The notes: generated by a model not told the origin, from the letters alone. 40,977 bases of DNA from Candidatus Galloscillospira stercoripullorum (GCA_018715695.1 DVLB01000071.1:1-40977), one strand, 5' to 3'. Shown: positions 8,680 through 17,856, counted from the first letter of the stretch. Translations and numbers: made by a program.

Positions 8680-8708
8680 TTGCTTCGGTGGTAGGGAAGG
8701 GGTATAAT
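8680..8708 (+). promoter_or_regulatory. Promoter of the MATE exporter gene
   Basis: TTGCTT at 8680-8685 and a perfect TATAAT at 8703-8708 are separated by 17 bases; the start codon lies 35 bases downstream of the -10. Confidence 0.7.
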
Positions 8709-8743
8709 AATCAAATAAAGTGCTGATTCAAGGGGGGAGAGGC

Positions 8744-10111
8744 ATGATGGCGGCAACCAACGATTTTACCCAGGGGAGCGTCCCGGGAAATATTCTGCGC
8801 ATTGCCCTGCCCCTCACCCTGGCCCAGCTGGTCAACCTGCTTTACAGCATCGTGGACCGCATCTACCTGGGACGTATTCCGGAGGTGGGGCGCACCGCTC
8901 TCACCGGGGTGGGGGTGTGCCTGCCGGTCATCTCCATCGTGCTGGCCTTTGCCAACCTGTGCAGCAGCGGCGGCGCGCCGCTGTGCTCCATCCACCGGGG
9001 CAAGGGGGAGGAGGAGGAGGCGCGGCAGATCATGGGCAACGCCTTCACGCTGCTGCTCCTCTTCGGCGCGGTCCTGACGGCGGTGGGGCTCGTGTTCCAT
9101 GAGCCGCTCCTCTACCTCTTCGGCGCCAGCGATATTACCTTTCCCTACGCCCGGGACTACCTGGTCATCTACCTGACGGGCACGATGTTCGTCATGATCT
9201 CCCTGGGCATGAACCCCTTTATCAACGCCCAGGGCTTTGCCCGCACAGGGATGTTCACCGTCATTCTGGGGGCGGTGCTCAACCTGGTGCTGGACCCGGT
9301 GCTCATTTTCGGCCTCCACATGGGGGTGCGGGGGGCCGCCGTGGCCACGGTGATCTCCCAGGGCTGCTCGGCGGCGTGGGTGCTGCTCTTCCTGACGGGG
9401 TCTCGCACGGTGCTGCGCCTGACCTTCGCCTCCATGCGCCTGGCGGCCGAGCGGGTGGGGAAGATCCTCTCCCTGGGCCTGTCCGGCTTTTTCATGGCGG
9501 TGACCAACTCCCTGGTGCAGATTTTGTGCAACGCCTCGCTGCAGTTTTACGGGGGCGACCTCTATGTCAGCGTGATGACCGTCATCAACGCGGTGCGGGA
9601 GGTCATCAGCGTGCCCGTCAGCGGCCTGACCCAAGGCTGCCAGCCGGTGCTGGGCTTCAACTACGGAGCGGGAGAGTACGGCAGGGTGCGCAGGGGGATC
9701 CGCTTTACAGCCGCGCTGGTGGTGCTTGTGGCGGTGACCCTGTGGGCGGTGGCCATGCTCTTTCCCGAGACCCTCATCCGTATCTTCAACGACGATGAGG
9801 AGCTGCTCACCGCGGGGGTATCCGCCTTCCGCATTTACTTTGCCACCTTCTTCGGCATGGCCTTCATGTTTGCCGGCCAGTCCACCTTCGTGGCCCTGGG
9901 GCGGGCCAAGCACTCCATTTTCTTCTCGCTGCTGCGTAAAGTGGGAATCGTTGCCCCCCTCACGCTGATTTTGCCCGGCGTGTTCGGAATGGGTGTGAAC
10001 GGCGTGTTCCTGGCCGAACCCATCTCCAACGTGGTGGGCGGCGCCGCCAGCTTCACCACCATGCTCATCTGCGTCTACCGCCCCCTCAAGCGGAGGGAGG
10101 CCCAAGCCTGA
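8744..10111 (+). CDS. MATE family efflux transporter
   Basis: A 455-residue integral membrane exporter of the multidrug and toxic compound extrusion family, expected to have 12 helices and to use a Na+ or H+ gradient. Family marks are the N-terminal NDFTQGSVPGNILRIALPLTLAQL, the YSIVDRIYLG segment, a symmetrical second half opening with ILSLGLSGFFMAVTNS, and the LTQGCQPVLGFNYGAG loop typical of the NorM/DinF-like clostridial branch. The substrate is unknown. ATG 8744 (or 8747) follows an AGGGGGG ribosome site at 8731-8737; a GTG at 8720 would place that site inside the gene and is rejected. The M32 peptidase gene follows after 14 bases. Confidence 0.92.
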   Translation: MMAATNDFTQGSVPGNILRIALPLTLAQLVNLLYSIVDRIYLGRIPEVGRTALTGVGVCLPVISIVLAFANLCSSGGAPLCSIHRGKGEEEEARQIMGNAFTLLLLFGAVLTAVGLVFHEPLLYLFGASDITFPYARDYLVIYLTGTMFVMISLGMNPFINAQGFARTGMFTVILGAVLNLVLDPVLIFGLHMGVRGAAVATVISQGCSAAWVLLFLTGSRTVLRLTFASMRLAAERVGKILSLGLSGFFMAVTNSLVQILCNASLQFYGGDLYVSVMTVINAVREVISVPVSGLTQGCQPVLGFNYGAGEYGRVRRGIRFTAALVVLVAVTLWAVAMLFPETLIRIFNDDEELLTAGVSAFRIYFATFFGMAFMFAGQSTFVALGRAKHSIFFSLLRKVGIVAPLTLILPGVFGMGVNGVFLAEPISNVVGGAASFTTMLICVYRPLKRREAQA

Positions 10112-10125
10112 AAGGAGTTTTTACC

Positions 10126-11625
10126 ATGGACATCTGCACCGCCCTGGAGCAGCTGCGCGCTTTGCAGCAGCGGCAGTACGCCTACTATCACGCCATGACC
10201 ATCCTGGAGCTGGACGGCGCTACCGCCGCGCCCCGGGACACCGCCCGGGGCCGGGGCGTGGCCATGGGCATCCTGGCGGGGGAGAAGCACAAGCTGCTCT
10301 CCGGTGAGGAGGTGGGAAAGCTGCTCTCCTTCCTCAAGGAGCGCAAGGAGGAACTGGACTTTCTTACCCGTCGCCAGGTGGAGGAGCTCGACCGCTCCTA
10401 TGTTCAGCTCTCCCGCATCCCGGCGGAGGAGTATATGGACTACTCCCGCCTTTTGAGCGAGGCGTCCGAGGAGTGGCGGCGGGCCAAGGAGGAAAACGAC
10501 TTTCCCGCCTTCCGACCGGCGCTGGAGCAGATCGTGGCCTATAACCGCAAATTTGCCCGTTACTACGACCCGGACAAGAGGCCCTACGACGCGCTGCTGG
10601 GTGAATATGAGCGGGGCATGACCATGGACATTCTGGACGGCTTTTTCGCCACGCTGCGCGCCGGGCTGGTGCCTCTGCTGCGCAAGGTGGCCGCCGCGCC
10701 CGCGCCCGACATGGGCTGCACGGCGGGACATTTCCCCGTGGAGGAGCAGCGCAGGCTCTCCGACGAGCTGATGGCGGTCCTGGGTCTGGACCGCGCCCAC
10801 TGCGCCATCGCCGAGAGCGAGCACCCCTTCACCACCAACGCCAATAACAAGGATGTGCGCATCACCACCCACTACTATGAGGAGGACTTCCTCTCCTCCA
10901 TGTACTCGGTGATCCATGAGGGGGGCCATGCCCTCTATGAGCTGGGGGTGGCCGACGAGCTGCAGTACACCTGCTTGGCCGGCGGGGTGTCCATGGGCAT
11001 CCACGAGAGCCAGTCCCGGTTCTATGAGAATATCATCGGCCGCTCCAAGCCCTTCCTGACTGCGCTGCTGCCCCGGCTCCAGGCGTGCTTCCCCGGTCGG
11101 CTCTCCGGGCTGGGCGCAGAGGAACTCTACCGGGCGGTCAACCGGGTGGAACCCTCCCTCATCCGGACCGAAGCCGATGAGCTCACCTACTCCCTCCATG
11201 TGATGGTCCGCTATGAGCTGGAGAAGAAGCTCATCGCCGGGGAGATGGAGGTGGGGGACGTGCCGGAGGCGTGGAACGCCCTCTACCGGGAGTATCTGGG
11301 GGTAGAGGTGCCCGACGATCGGCAGGGCTGCCTCCAGGACTCCCACTGGTCGGGTGGGTCCTTTGGCTACTTCCCCTCCTATGCGCTGGGCAGCGCCTAT
11401 GGCGCCCAGATGCTTGACGCCATGGAGAAGGATGTAGACGTGTGGGGCGGCGTGGGCCGGGGTGACCTCTCGCAGGTCAACGCCTGGCTGCGGGAGAAGA
11501 TCCACCGCCACGGCAGCAGCCTTACCCCGGCCCAGGTGCTCGAAAATGCCTGCGGCGCCCCCTTTGACCCGAAATATTATCTGGATTACCTGACGAAAAA
11601 GTACAGCGACCTCTACCGGCTGTGA
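10126..11625 (+). CDS. M32 family metallocarboxypeptidase
   Basis: A 499-residue zinc carboxypeptidase of the Taq/Bsu type, cytoplasmic, that trims C-terminal residues from peptides. The zinc motif HEGGH is at residues 264-268, and the second conserved block GIHESQSRFYEN at 292-302 includes the third zinc ligand region. The N-terminal part (HAMTILELDGATAAPRDTARGR) and the near-C-terminal block GGSFGYFPSYALG are also family hallmarks. No signal peptide is present. The ATG has an AAAGGAG ribosome site 8 bases upstream. It probably shares the MATE transcript. Confidence 0.93.
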   Translation: MDICTALEQLRALQQRQYAYYHAMTILELDGATAAPRDTARGRGVAMGILAGEKHKLLSGEEVGKLLSFLKERKEELDFLTRRQVEELDRSYVQLSRIPAEEYMDYSRLLSEASEEWRRAKEENDFPAFRPALEQIVAYNRKFARYYDPDKRPYDALLGEYERGMTMDILDGFFATLRAGLVPLLRKVAAAPAPDMGCTAGHFPVEEQRRLSDELMAVLGLDRAHCAIAESEHPFTTNANNKDVRITTHYYEEDFLSSMYSVIHEGGHALYELGVADELQYTCLAGGVSMGIHESQSRFYENIIGRSKPFLTALLPRLQACFPGRLSGLGAEELYRAVNRVEPSLIRTEADELTYSLHVMVRYELEKKLIAGEMEVGDVPEAWNALYREYLGVEVPDDRQGCLQDSHWSGGSFGYFPSYALGSAYGAQMLDAMEKDVDVWGGVGRGDLSQVNAWLREKIHRHGSSLTPAQVLENACGAPFDPKYYLDYLTKKYSDLYRL

Positions 11626-11663
11626 CACCGGACACGAGGGAGGCGCCCTGAGGAGAGTGCAGC

Positions 11664-14393
11664 ATGAAGCTCATGGTCATCGACGGCAATTCCATCATCA
11701 ACCGGGCCTTTTACGGCATCCGTCTGCTTACCACCAAGGACGGCACCCCCACCAACGCGGTCTACGGCTTTGTGAATATCCTCCTCAAGCTGCTGGAGGA
11801 GGAGAAGCCGGAAGCGGTGTGCTGCACCTTTGACCGCAAGGCCCCCACCTTCCGACACCTGGCCTATGAGGGGTACAAGGCCCAGCGCAAGGCCATGCCC
11901 GAGGAGCTTGCGGCGCAGCTGCCCATTTTGAAGGACGTGCTCTCGGCCATGAATATCCCCTATTACGAGATGGACGGCTGGGAGGCCGACGACCTTATCG
12001 GCACCATCTCGGTGCGGGACACCCAGGCCGGATGGGAGACCGTCATCGTCACCGGGGACAAGGACTCCCTCCAGCTCGTCACCGAAAAGACCCGGGTCAA
12101 GCTGGTCTCCACCCGTATGGGACAGACCACCACCCGTGAGATGACCCCGGAATCCTTCCGGGCCGAGTACGGCTTCGACCCCATCCACATTATCGATCTC
12201 AAGGCCCTCATGGGGGACTCCAGCGACAACATCCCCGGCGTCAAGGGCATCGGGGAGAAGACCGCCCTGGACCTCATCGGACGCTATGAGAGCGTGGCGG
12301 CCATCTATGAAAACTTAGACCGGGTGGAGGCCAAGCCCGCGGTGCTCAAAAAGCTCGCCGAGGGGGAGGAGCAGGCCAGAATGTCCTATGACCTGGCCAC
12401 CATCCACACCGACGCCCCCATGGACTTCACGCCTGAGGCCAACCTGCGCCGGGATGTGGACGAGAGCGCCCTTTACGACCTCTTTGTGAAGCTGGAATTC
12501 AGCAAGCTCATCGACAAGCTGGGCCTCACCGCTCCCCAGGGGGAGGTGCGTGGGGAGGAGATGGTGACAGGCACCTGCGAGAGCGAGGTGGTCTCCAACC
12601 CCGCCCGGGCCAACCAGCTGCTGGACATCTGGCGCGGCCAGGAGAGCGTGGATGTGCTGGCCCTGCCGTCCCTGGAGGTGGTGGCGGTAGAGTGGTGGGA
12701 GAGCGAGCGGGAAAGCCGTGCCGCCATCCTCATGGCCCACCGGCTGGAGGGGTATGACGGTATTTTGAAGGCCCTCTTCGCCCCCGACATTAAGAAGAAC
12801 ACCCACGACGTGAAGACCCTGCTCTCCCGGCTGCTCTCCCAGGGTATCGAGGGGGGCGGCTTCGTCTTCGATACCGCCCTGGCGGCCTATCTGCTCTCCC
12901 CCACCGACGGCAGCTACGAGCTGGAGAAGCTGGGCATGGGCTATTTCGGCCATGAGTTTGCCAAGGCCAAGGATACCTACCTGGCCCCCGACGCCTTCGC
13001 CCCCCTCTCCGCCTTTGAGGACGCCAGGGCGGCGGGGGAGGACCCCTACACCTCCACCGGAGACCGGGAAAGCGCGGCGGCTGCGGTGAGCGGCCCCATG
13101 GGGGCCCTGCTCTCCCACTGCGCCCTCATCGGGGCTTTGAAGGAGACCATGGCTAAGCGGCTCCGTGAGCTGGGGATGGAGCAGCTCTACTATGAGATGG
13201 AGCTTCCCCTGTGCGCCGTGCTGGCCGGTATGGAGCGCTCCGGGGTGCTGGTGGACCGGAAGGCCCTGGCCGCTTTCGGGGAGATGCTGGACAAAGGCAT
13301 CGCCGCCGACGAGACCCTTATCTACGAGCTGGCGGGGGAGCAGTTCAACATCAACTCCACCCAGCAGCTGGGGCATATCCTCTTTGACAAGCTGGGCCTG
13401 CCGCCGGTGAAGAAGACCAAGAGCGGCTACTCCACCAACGCCGAGGTGCTGGAGAAGCTGCGTCAGAAGCACCCCATCGTGGAGACCGTGCTGGACTACC
13501 GGCAGCTTGCCAAGCTGAAATCCACCTATGTGGACGGTCTCACCAAGGTCATCGCCCCGGACGGACGTATCCACACCTCCTTCCAGAACACGGTCACCGC
13601 CACCGGGCGGCTCTCCTCCACCGAGCCTAACCTCCAGAACATCCCGGTGCGCACCGAGCTGGGCGCGGAGCTGCGCAAGATGTTCGTCCCCGCCCCGGGC
13701 TGCGTGCTGGTGGACGCGGACTACTCCCAGATCGAGCTGCGCCTGCTGGCCCATATTGCCGATGATGAGCATATGATCGCCGCCTTCCGCAGCGGGGAGG
13801 ACATCCACACCGTCACCGCCAGCCAGGTCTTCGGCGTGGCGCCGGAGGCGGTCACCCATGAGATGCGCCGCCGGGCCAAGGCGGTGAACTTCGGCATCGT
13901 CTACGGCATCTCCGACTTCTCCCTCGCTCAGGACATCGGAGTGACCCGCAGCGAGGCCAAGGAATATATGGACAAGTATTTTGAAAAGTACGCCGGGGTG
14001 CGCGCCTATATGGACACGGTGGTAAAGCGGGCCAAGGAGGAGGGGTATGTCGCCACCCTCTTCGGCCGCCGCCGGTGGCTGCCCGAGCTCAAGTCCTCCA
14101 ACTTCAACCTGCGCTCCTTCGGCGAGCGGGTGGCTCTCAATATGCCCATCCAGGGCACCGCCGCCGACCTTATCAAGCTGGCCATGCTCCATGTGCAAAG
14201 GGCGCTGAAGGAGGCGGGGCTCTCCGCCCGGCTCATCCTCCAGGTCCACGACGAGCTCATCGTGGAGTGCCCGGAGGCCGAGGCCCAGACCGTTCAGGAC
14301 CTGCTGAGGCGGGAGATGGAGGGCGTGGCGGCGCTGTCGGTGCCCCTGGAGGTCAGCGCCGGCGTGGGCAAGAGCTGGGCGGAGGCGCACTGA
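11664..14393 (+). CDS. polA: DNA polymerase I
   Basis: A 909-residue family A polymerase that fills gaps and removes RNA primers. Residues 1-290 form the 5'-3' exonuclease (NSIINRAFYGI, ADDLIGT, DSSDNIPGVKGIGEKTA). The middle part, about 300-480, keeps the exonuclease fold (FDTALAAYLLSP) but I cannot find the DxE of the Exo I motif, so proofreading is probably lost, as in other Firmicutes enzymes. The polymerase motifs are intact: A DADYSQIELR near 683, B RRRAKAVNFGIVYG near 734, C QVHDE near 860. The following kinase gene starts inside its stop codon (TGATG). Confidence 0.97.
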   Translation: MKLMVIDGNSIINRAFYGIRLLTTKDGTPTNAVYGFVNILLKLLEEEKPEAVCCTFDRKAPTFRHLAYEGYKAQRKAMPEELAAQLPILKDVLSAMNIPYYEMDGWEADDLIGTISVRDTQAGWETVIVTGDKDSLQLVTEKTRVKLVSTRMGQTTTREMTPESFRAEYGFDPIHIIDLKALMGDSSDNIPGVKGIGEKTALDLIGRYESVAAIYENLDRVEAKPAVLKKLAEGEEQARMSYDLATIHTDAPMDFTPEANLRRDVDESALYDLFVKLEFSKLIDKLGLTAPQGEVRGEEMVTGTCESEVVSNPARANQLLDIWRGQESVDVLALPSLEVVAVEWWESERESRAAILMAHRLEGYDGILKALFAPDIKKNTHDVKTLLSRLLSQGIEGGGFVFDTALAAYLLSPTDGSYELEKLGMGYFGHEFAKAKDTYLAPDAFAPLSAFEDARAAGEDPYTSTGDRESAAAAVSGPMGALLSHCALIGALKETMAKRLRELGMEQLYYEMELPLCAVLAGMERSGVLVDRKALAAFGEMLDKGIAADETLIYELAGEQFNINSTQQLGHILFDKLGLPPVKKTKSGYSTNAEVLEKLRQKHPIVETVLDYRQLAKLKSTYVDGLTKVIAPDGRIHTSFQNTVTATGRLSSTEPNLQNIPVRTELGAELRKMFVPAPGCVLVDADYSQIELRLLAHIADDEHMIAAFRSGEDIHTVTASQVFGVAPEAVTHEMRRRAKAVNFGIVYGISDFSLAQDIGVTRSEAKEYMDKYFEKYAGVRAYMDTVVKRAKEEGYVATLFGRRRWLPELKSSNFNLRSFGERVALNMPIQGTAADLIKLAMLHVQRALKEAGLSARLILQVHDELIVECPEAEAQTVQDLLRREMEGVAALSVPLEVSAGVGKSWAEAH

Positions 14394-15274
14394 TGGAGCA
14401 AATGCGTGAAATCAGCCGCCGCTACGGCCTGGGCGCCGTGACGGCGGAGAGCGTGCGCCGGGGCACCGTGGCCGCCGTGTGGCGGCTGCGGGACGGGGCG
14501 GGCGAGTATCTGCTGCGCACGCTCACGGGGCCGGAGCAGGGGGAGATGGAGCGGCGCATCGTCCGCCACCTCCGAAGCCGCGGCTTTTCCGCTACCCCCG
14601 CCATTCTGGAAACCACCGACGGCTCCTCCATGACGGAGATCGGGGGAACGTGGTATCAGCTCCAGACCTATCGCCCGGGCCCCCGGCCCGATCCGGCCAT
14701 TCCGGGTATGCCGGAGCGGATCGCCCAGCTGGCGGCTGCGCTGACGGCGGCGCTGGACGATTGTCCGGCGGAGGGGCTCCTGCCCGACCGCTTTGACCTC
14801 GCCGCCCTCTGGGCGCGGGGAAGAGAGGGGTGGGAGGCCCTGGGCCTTCCCATGTCCCTGCAGGAGGCCGACCGGGCGGTGGCCGAGGCGGCGGCCCTGC
14901 CAGCAAAGGAGCGGCGGGTGGTCCACGGGGACCTGGGGCCGTGGAACATGATCTGCACGGAGGAGGGGGAGCTGCTGGTGGTGGACTTCGGCGAGGCCCA
15001 CCTGGCCGACCCCTACTTTGACCTGGCCGCAGCCCTGGGCGGCCTGCGCAACCACTGCCCGGGCGAGAAGCGGGATGCGGCGGCGGCGGCCTTTCTGAGC
15101 GAGTGCGAGGGCCTCATGCCCGGCCTGGACCGGGGCAGGCTTTTGGGGCAGCTTCGGCTGTGGCTGTGGCGGGGCCTTGCCCAGTGCGCCTGCTGGGCGG
15201 GCGGCACGGGACCGGACTGGACCGCCATGGCCGGTGCGCTGTACCGCAGCCTGAGCTGGACCATTCCGGACTGA
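14393..15274 (+). CDS. Phosphotransferase of the APH/homoserine kinase-like fold
   Basis: A 293-residue protein with the aminoglycoside-phosphotransferase (choline kinase-like) fold. The catalytic loop VVHGDLGPWN (H178-G-D180, N185) and the metal-binding DFG at 198-200 are intact, and the N-terminal lobe (GTVAAVWRLRDGAGEYLLR) has the nucleotide-lobe pattern. The substrate is not known; this fold also covers homoserine, choline, methylthioribose, spore-coat and fructosamine kinases, and a resistance role is not supported by context. The ATG overlaps the polA TGA by one base. The long upstream extension of this frame lies inside polA and is not coding. Confidence 0.82.
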   Translation: MEQMREISRRYGLGAVTAESVRRGTVAAVWRLRDGAGEYLLRTLTGPEQGEMERRIVRHLRSRGFSATPAILETTDGSSMTEIGGTWYQLQTYRPGPRPDPAIPGMPERIAQLAAALTAALDDCPAEGLLPDRFDLAALWARGREGWEALGLPMSLQEADRAVAEAAALPAKERRVVHGDLGPWNMICTEEGELLVVDFGEAHLADPYFDLAAALGGLRNHCPGEKRDAAAAAFLSECEGLMPGLDRGRLLGQLRLWLWRGLAQCACWAGGTGPDWTAMAGALYRSLSWTIPD

Positions 15275-15299
15275 GGGAGAGAAAGAGAGGATACCGAAG

Positions 15300-15764
15300 A
15301 TGAACTACCGACTGCTTCCCATGGACCGCTCCCGGGTGGCCGACGTGGCCGCTATCGAGCAGGAGTGCTTTTCCCGGCCCTGGTCGGAGGATATGCTCAC
15401 CCAGGAGCTTTACAATGACAGCGCCAGCTACATCCTGGCCGTAGCGGAGGACGGCACCGCCCTGGGGTACGCCGCCCTCACCGTGGTGCTGGACGAGGGC
15501 TCCATCGACAAGGTGGCGGTGAAAGGAAAGTACCGCCGCATGGGGGTGGCTGACGCTCTCGTTGACGCCTTCGTCCGCTTTGGCCGGGCAAATCTCGCCT
15601 TCCTCACCCTGGAGGTGCGACAGTCCAATACCGCTGCCCTGGAGCTCTATATGAAGCACGGCTTTGTCCAGGTGGGACGGCGGAAGAATTACTACACCGA
15701 TCCCCGGGAGGACGCTATTTTGATGACACTGGAGTTTGATCATGGAACTGAAGCTGCTCAATAA
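15300..15764 (+). CDS. rimI: Ribosomal-protein-alanine N-acetyltransferase RimI
   Basis: A 154-residue GNAT acetyltransferase. The acetyl-CoA site lies in VAVKGKYRRMGVADAL, and the RimI pattern AAIEQECFSRPWSEDML...LEVRQSNTAALELYMKHGF...NYYTDPREDAILM is clear. RimI acetylates the N-terminal alanine of S18 in enterobacteria; in Firmicutes the target is less sure. Its usual neighbour tsaD lies two genes downstream; tsaB and tsaE, often in the same cluster, are not in this window. The ATG is preceded by GAGAGG at 15285-15290. The next GNAT gene overlaps the 3' end by 23 bases. Confidence 0.9.
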   Translation: MNYRLLPMDRSRVADVAAIEQECFSRPWSEDMLTQELYNDSASYILAVAEDGTALGYAALTVVLDEGSIDKVAVKGKYRRMGVADALVDAFVRFGRANLAFLTLEVRQSNTAALELYMKHGFVQVGRRKNYYTDPREDAILMTLEFDHGTEAAQ

Positions 15765-16374
15765 GCTTGAACTGGAAGACCTTTATAACAATGAAATGAC
15801 CGGGGACTTTCCCCGCAGCGAGCTCAAGCCTCTGAAGGCAATGCTTGCCCTGATGGACAGAGGCTGTTACCACGCGCTGCTGGCGGTGGAGGATGGCGAG
15901 GCGGTGGGTTACGCCATGCTGTGGCTTCCGCCGGAGGGAGAGGGAGCCCTGCTGGAGTACCTGGGCGTGCTGCGGGGACGGCGCAGCGGCGGCCTGGGGA
16001 GCCGGGTCCTTGCGTGCCTGGCGGAGCGGTACGGCGCCCTCTTCGGGGAGGCGGAGGCCCCCAGCTCGTCCGATGCCGCCGAAAACGACCTGCGCAGCCG
16101 GCGCATCGGCTTTTATGAGCGCAACGGCTTTCGCCTTCTGGACTATGATTGCGCCCTGTTCGGGGTCCATTTCAAGTGCCTCTACCGGGGCCCCCAGGCC
16201 GATGACCGAAAGGTGGAGGCCCTCCACCGGAGCGTGTACGCAAGCTACTTTACGCCGGAGCATATGGCCCGGTATATCCAGCTTCCTCTGCACGAAGGGG
16301 AGGCCATCCGTCCCGCCCCGGCCTGGCTGGAGGAGGACGGAGAAGACCAAGCGAAAGGGAAGGCGCGGACATGA
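15742..16374 (+). CDS. GNAT-family acetyltransferase, function unknown
   Basis: A 210-residue protein with a GNAT core: DGEAVGYAMLWLP for strand beta-4, LLEYLGVLRGRRSGGLGSRVL for the acetyl-CoA loop (an RxxGxG-like RRSGGLGS) and FYERNGFRLLDYD for the last strands. The 60-residue C-terminal tail, ending in KGKART, is not part of the GNAT core. The substrate is unknown. The first in-frame codon, TTG 15736, is less likely than ATG 15742, which has GGAG at 15731-15734. It overlaps rimI by 23 bases and tsaD by ATGA, so it sits inside a translationally coupled rimI-tsaD unit. Confidence 0.8.
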   Translation: MELKLLNKLELEDLYNNEMTGDFPRSELKPLKAMLALMDRGCYHALLAVEDGEAVGYAMLWLPPEGEGALLEYLGVLRGRRSGGLGSRVLACLAERYGALFGEAEAPSSSDAAENDLRSRRIGFYERNGFRLLDYDCALFGVHFKCLYRGPQADDRKVEALHRSVYASYFTPEHMARYIQLPLHEGEAIRPAPAWLEEDGEDQAKGKART

Positions 16375-17381
16375 ATATTTTGGCCTTTGAATCCTCATGT
16401 GACGAGACCGCCGTGGCGGTGGTGCGCTCCGGGCGCACCGTTTTGTCCGACGCCATCGCCTCCCAGGCGGATATGCACGCCCTCTACGGCGGCGTGGTGC
16501 CGGAGATCGCCTCCCGCAAGCATATTGAGGCCATCGCCCCCCTGGCCGACCGGGCTCTGGCGGAGGCGGGACTCACCAGGGAGGACATTGACGCCGTGGC
16601 GGTGACCTACGCGCCGGGACTCATCGGCGCGGTGCTGGTGGGGGTGAACTTCGCCAAGTCGGTGGCCTATGCCCTGGGGGTGCCCCTGATCCCGGTGCAC
16701 CACGTCCGGGGCCATATCGCGGCCAATTACATCACCCATCCCGACCTGGAGCCGCCTTTCCTGTGCCTGTGCGTCTCCGGGGGCACCACCGCCATTGTGG
16801 ACGTGGCGGACTATACCACCATGGAGGTGCTGGGCTCCACCCGGGACGACGCGGCGGGGGAGTGCTTTGACAAGGTGGCCCGGGTGCTGGGCATCGGCTA
16901 CCCCGGCGGCGCGCCCATGGACCGGCTCTCCCAGGGAGGGGACGACAGTAAATATCCCTTCCCGGCGGTCCACGTCCACGACGCGCCGCTGGACATGTCC
17001 TTCTCGGGCCTCAAGACGGCGGCCATCAACCTCATCCACAACGCCGCGCAGAAAGGGGAGGAGCTGGACCTGCCGGCTCTGGCGGCGTCTTTTTCCCGGG
17101 CGGTGAGTGAGATGCTGGTGCCCCGCACCATGGAGGCCGCCCGCCTGCGGGGACGCAGAAAAATCGCCGTGGCGGGGGGCGTGGCGGCCAACTCCCGCCT
17201 GCGGGGAGACCTGGAGCGCGCCTGCGCCCGGGAGGGGAAGAAGCTCTACCTGCCGGAGCTCTCCCTGTGCGGGGACAACGGCGCCATGATCGGCAGCCAG
17301 GGCTACTATGAATATCTCTCGGGCGCACGGGCGGGAACGGATCTCAACGCCTGGGCAAACCGGGACATCGGACGGGGCTGA
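16371..17381 (+). CDS. tsaD: tRNA N6-threonylcarbamoyladenosine synthase TsaD
   Basis: TsaD transfers the threonylcarbamoyl group to adenosine 37 of ANN-decoding tRNAs, working with TsaB and TsaE. The 336-residue ASKHA-fold protein opens with ILAFESSCDETAVAVV, has the metal-binding H111-x3-H115 in VHHVRGHIAANY, the nucleotide motif CVSGGTTAIV and the C-terminal LPELSLCGDNGAMIG. Its length matches the family. The start overlaps the preceding stop (ATGA). Its last codons form the 5' arm of the terminator. A threonine tRNA gene, a natural substrate class for t6A, lies half a kilobase downstream, which is probably chance. Confidence 0.97.
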   Translation: MNILAFESSCDETAVAVVRSGRTVLSDAIASQADMHALYGGVVPEIASRKHIEAIAPLADRALAEAGLTREDIDAVAVTYAPGLIGAVLVGVNFAKSVAYALGVPLIPVHHVRGHIAANYITHPDLEPPFLCLCVSGGTTAIVDVADYTTMEVLGSTRDDAAGECFDKVARVLGIGYPGGAPMDRLSQGGDDSKYPFPAVHVHDAPLDMSFSGLKTAAINLIHNAAQKGEELDLPALAASFSRAVSEMLVPRTMEAARLRGRRKIAVAGGVAANSRLRGDLERACAREGKKLYLPELSLCGDNGAMIGSQGYYEYLSGARAGTDLNAWANRDIGRG

Positions 17382-17400
17382 GCGGCCCCGTCCTTTTTTT
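17371..17400 (+). terminator. Terminator of the polA-tsaD gene string
   Basis: GACGGGGC at 17371-17378 pairs with GCCCCGTC at 17385-17392, followed by a T run at 17394-17400. The 5' arm overlaps the last tsaD codons. Confidence 0.85.
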
Positions 17401-17827
17401 GAAGGAGCAGCGCCGCCACGGTGCAGCTGTAGGGGAGAAAAAGCATTATGTCATCCGGGGCCGGACGCTGAAAAGAACGGGCAACGGAGGGAAACCTGTG
17501 GAAAAGGCGGTGGAAAAGTGCAAAACTATCTGGGATATGGTGGGTAAAACCGGTGGAAAACCCTGTTGATAATGTGAATAACTATTTGTAGACGGCGTTA
17601 TATGGATGTGTTATGTAAATTAAATGGGAAATAAAACCGGTTTTTCGTTCCCGGAAAAGTTGCGGATATTCCGGGGAAAGGGCGGGAAAGAGCACCTTCA
17701 CGAAAACAGCGTCTGGAACAGATTGGAAGGGTGATTGAGCGGGATGCAGGTTGTTTCAAAACCCGTGCAACTTTTGTGCCGTGAGATGAGGATTATACCC
17801 TGTGTATTTGAGAGCCAAAAGATGGCG
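17401..17827. other. Noncoding gap with DnaA-box-like 9-mers
   Basis: No credible gene lies between tsaD and the tRNA promoter. From 17497 to 17581 there are five 9-mers close to the DnaA box TGTGGATAA, all in one orientation: TGTGGAAAA (17497-17505), GGTGGAAAA (17509-17517 and 17552-17560), TGTTGATAA (17564-17572) and TGTGAATAA (17573-17581), the last two directly adjacent. They are followed by an AT-rich tract to about 17640 that stands out in this GC-rich DNA. The rest of the gap shows nothing I can name. Confidence 0.5.
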
Positions 17828-17856
17828 TTGACGCGGCGGCGGAAATGTGGTATCAT
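17828..17856 (+). promoter_or_regulatory. Promoter of tRNA-Thr
   Basis: TTGACG at 17828-17833 and TATCAT at 17851-17856 are separated by 17 bases; the mature tRNA begins 41 bases after the -10. Confidence 0.75.

Larger units (their letters stand above)
8421..8743. repeat. Hairpin-rich gap with a duplicated 31-base hairpin
   Basis: No gene is seen. The gap holds an identical 31-base hairpin twice, at 8430-8460 and 8624-8654 (13-bp stem ACGCGGGACGCGC, loop TCTGT). Between the copies are three further hairpins: 8474-8494 (7-bp stem), 8554-8588 (15-bp stem with one G-U pair) and 8592-8623 (14-bp stem, loop GACT). The left copy is preceded by AAAA and the right copy is followed by TTTT, as if one bidirectional terminator had been split by a 163-bp insertion accompanied by duplication of the hairpin. 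The MATE promoter lies at the right end. Confidence 0.8.

Noticed and set aside
6855-8756. 633-residue frame on the - strand opposite cysS
   Set aside because: Antisense shadow of cysS, which has HIGH, KMSKS and zinc ligands.
17592-17625. Possible dif site at TTATGTAAATT
   Set aside because: Only the XerD-type right arm fits; the left half shows no match to the XerC arm of known Firmicutes dif sites.
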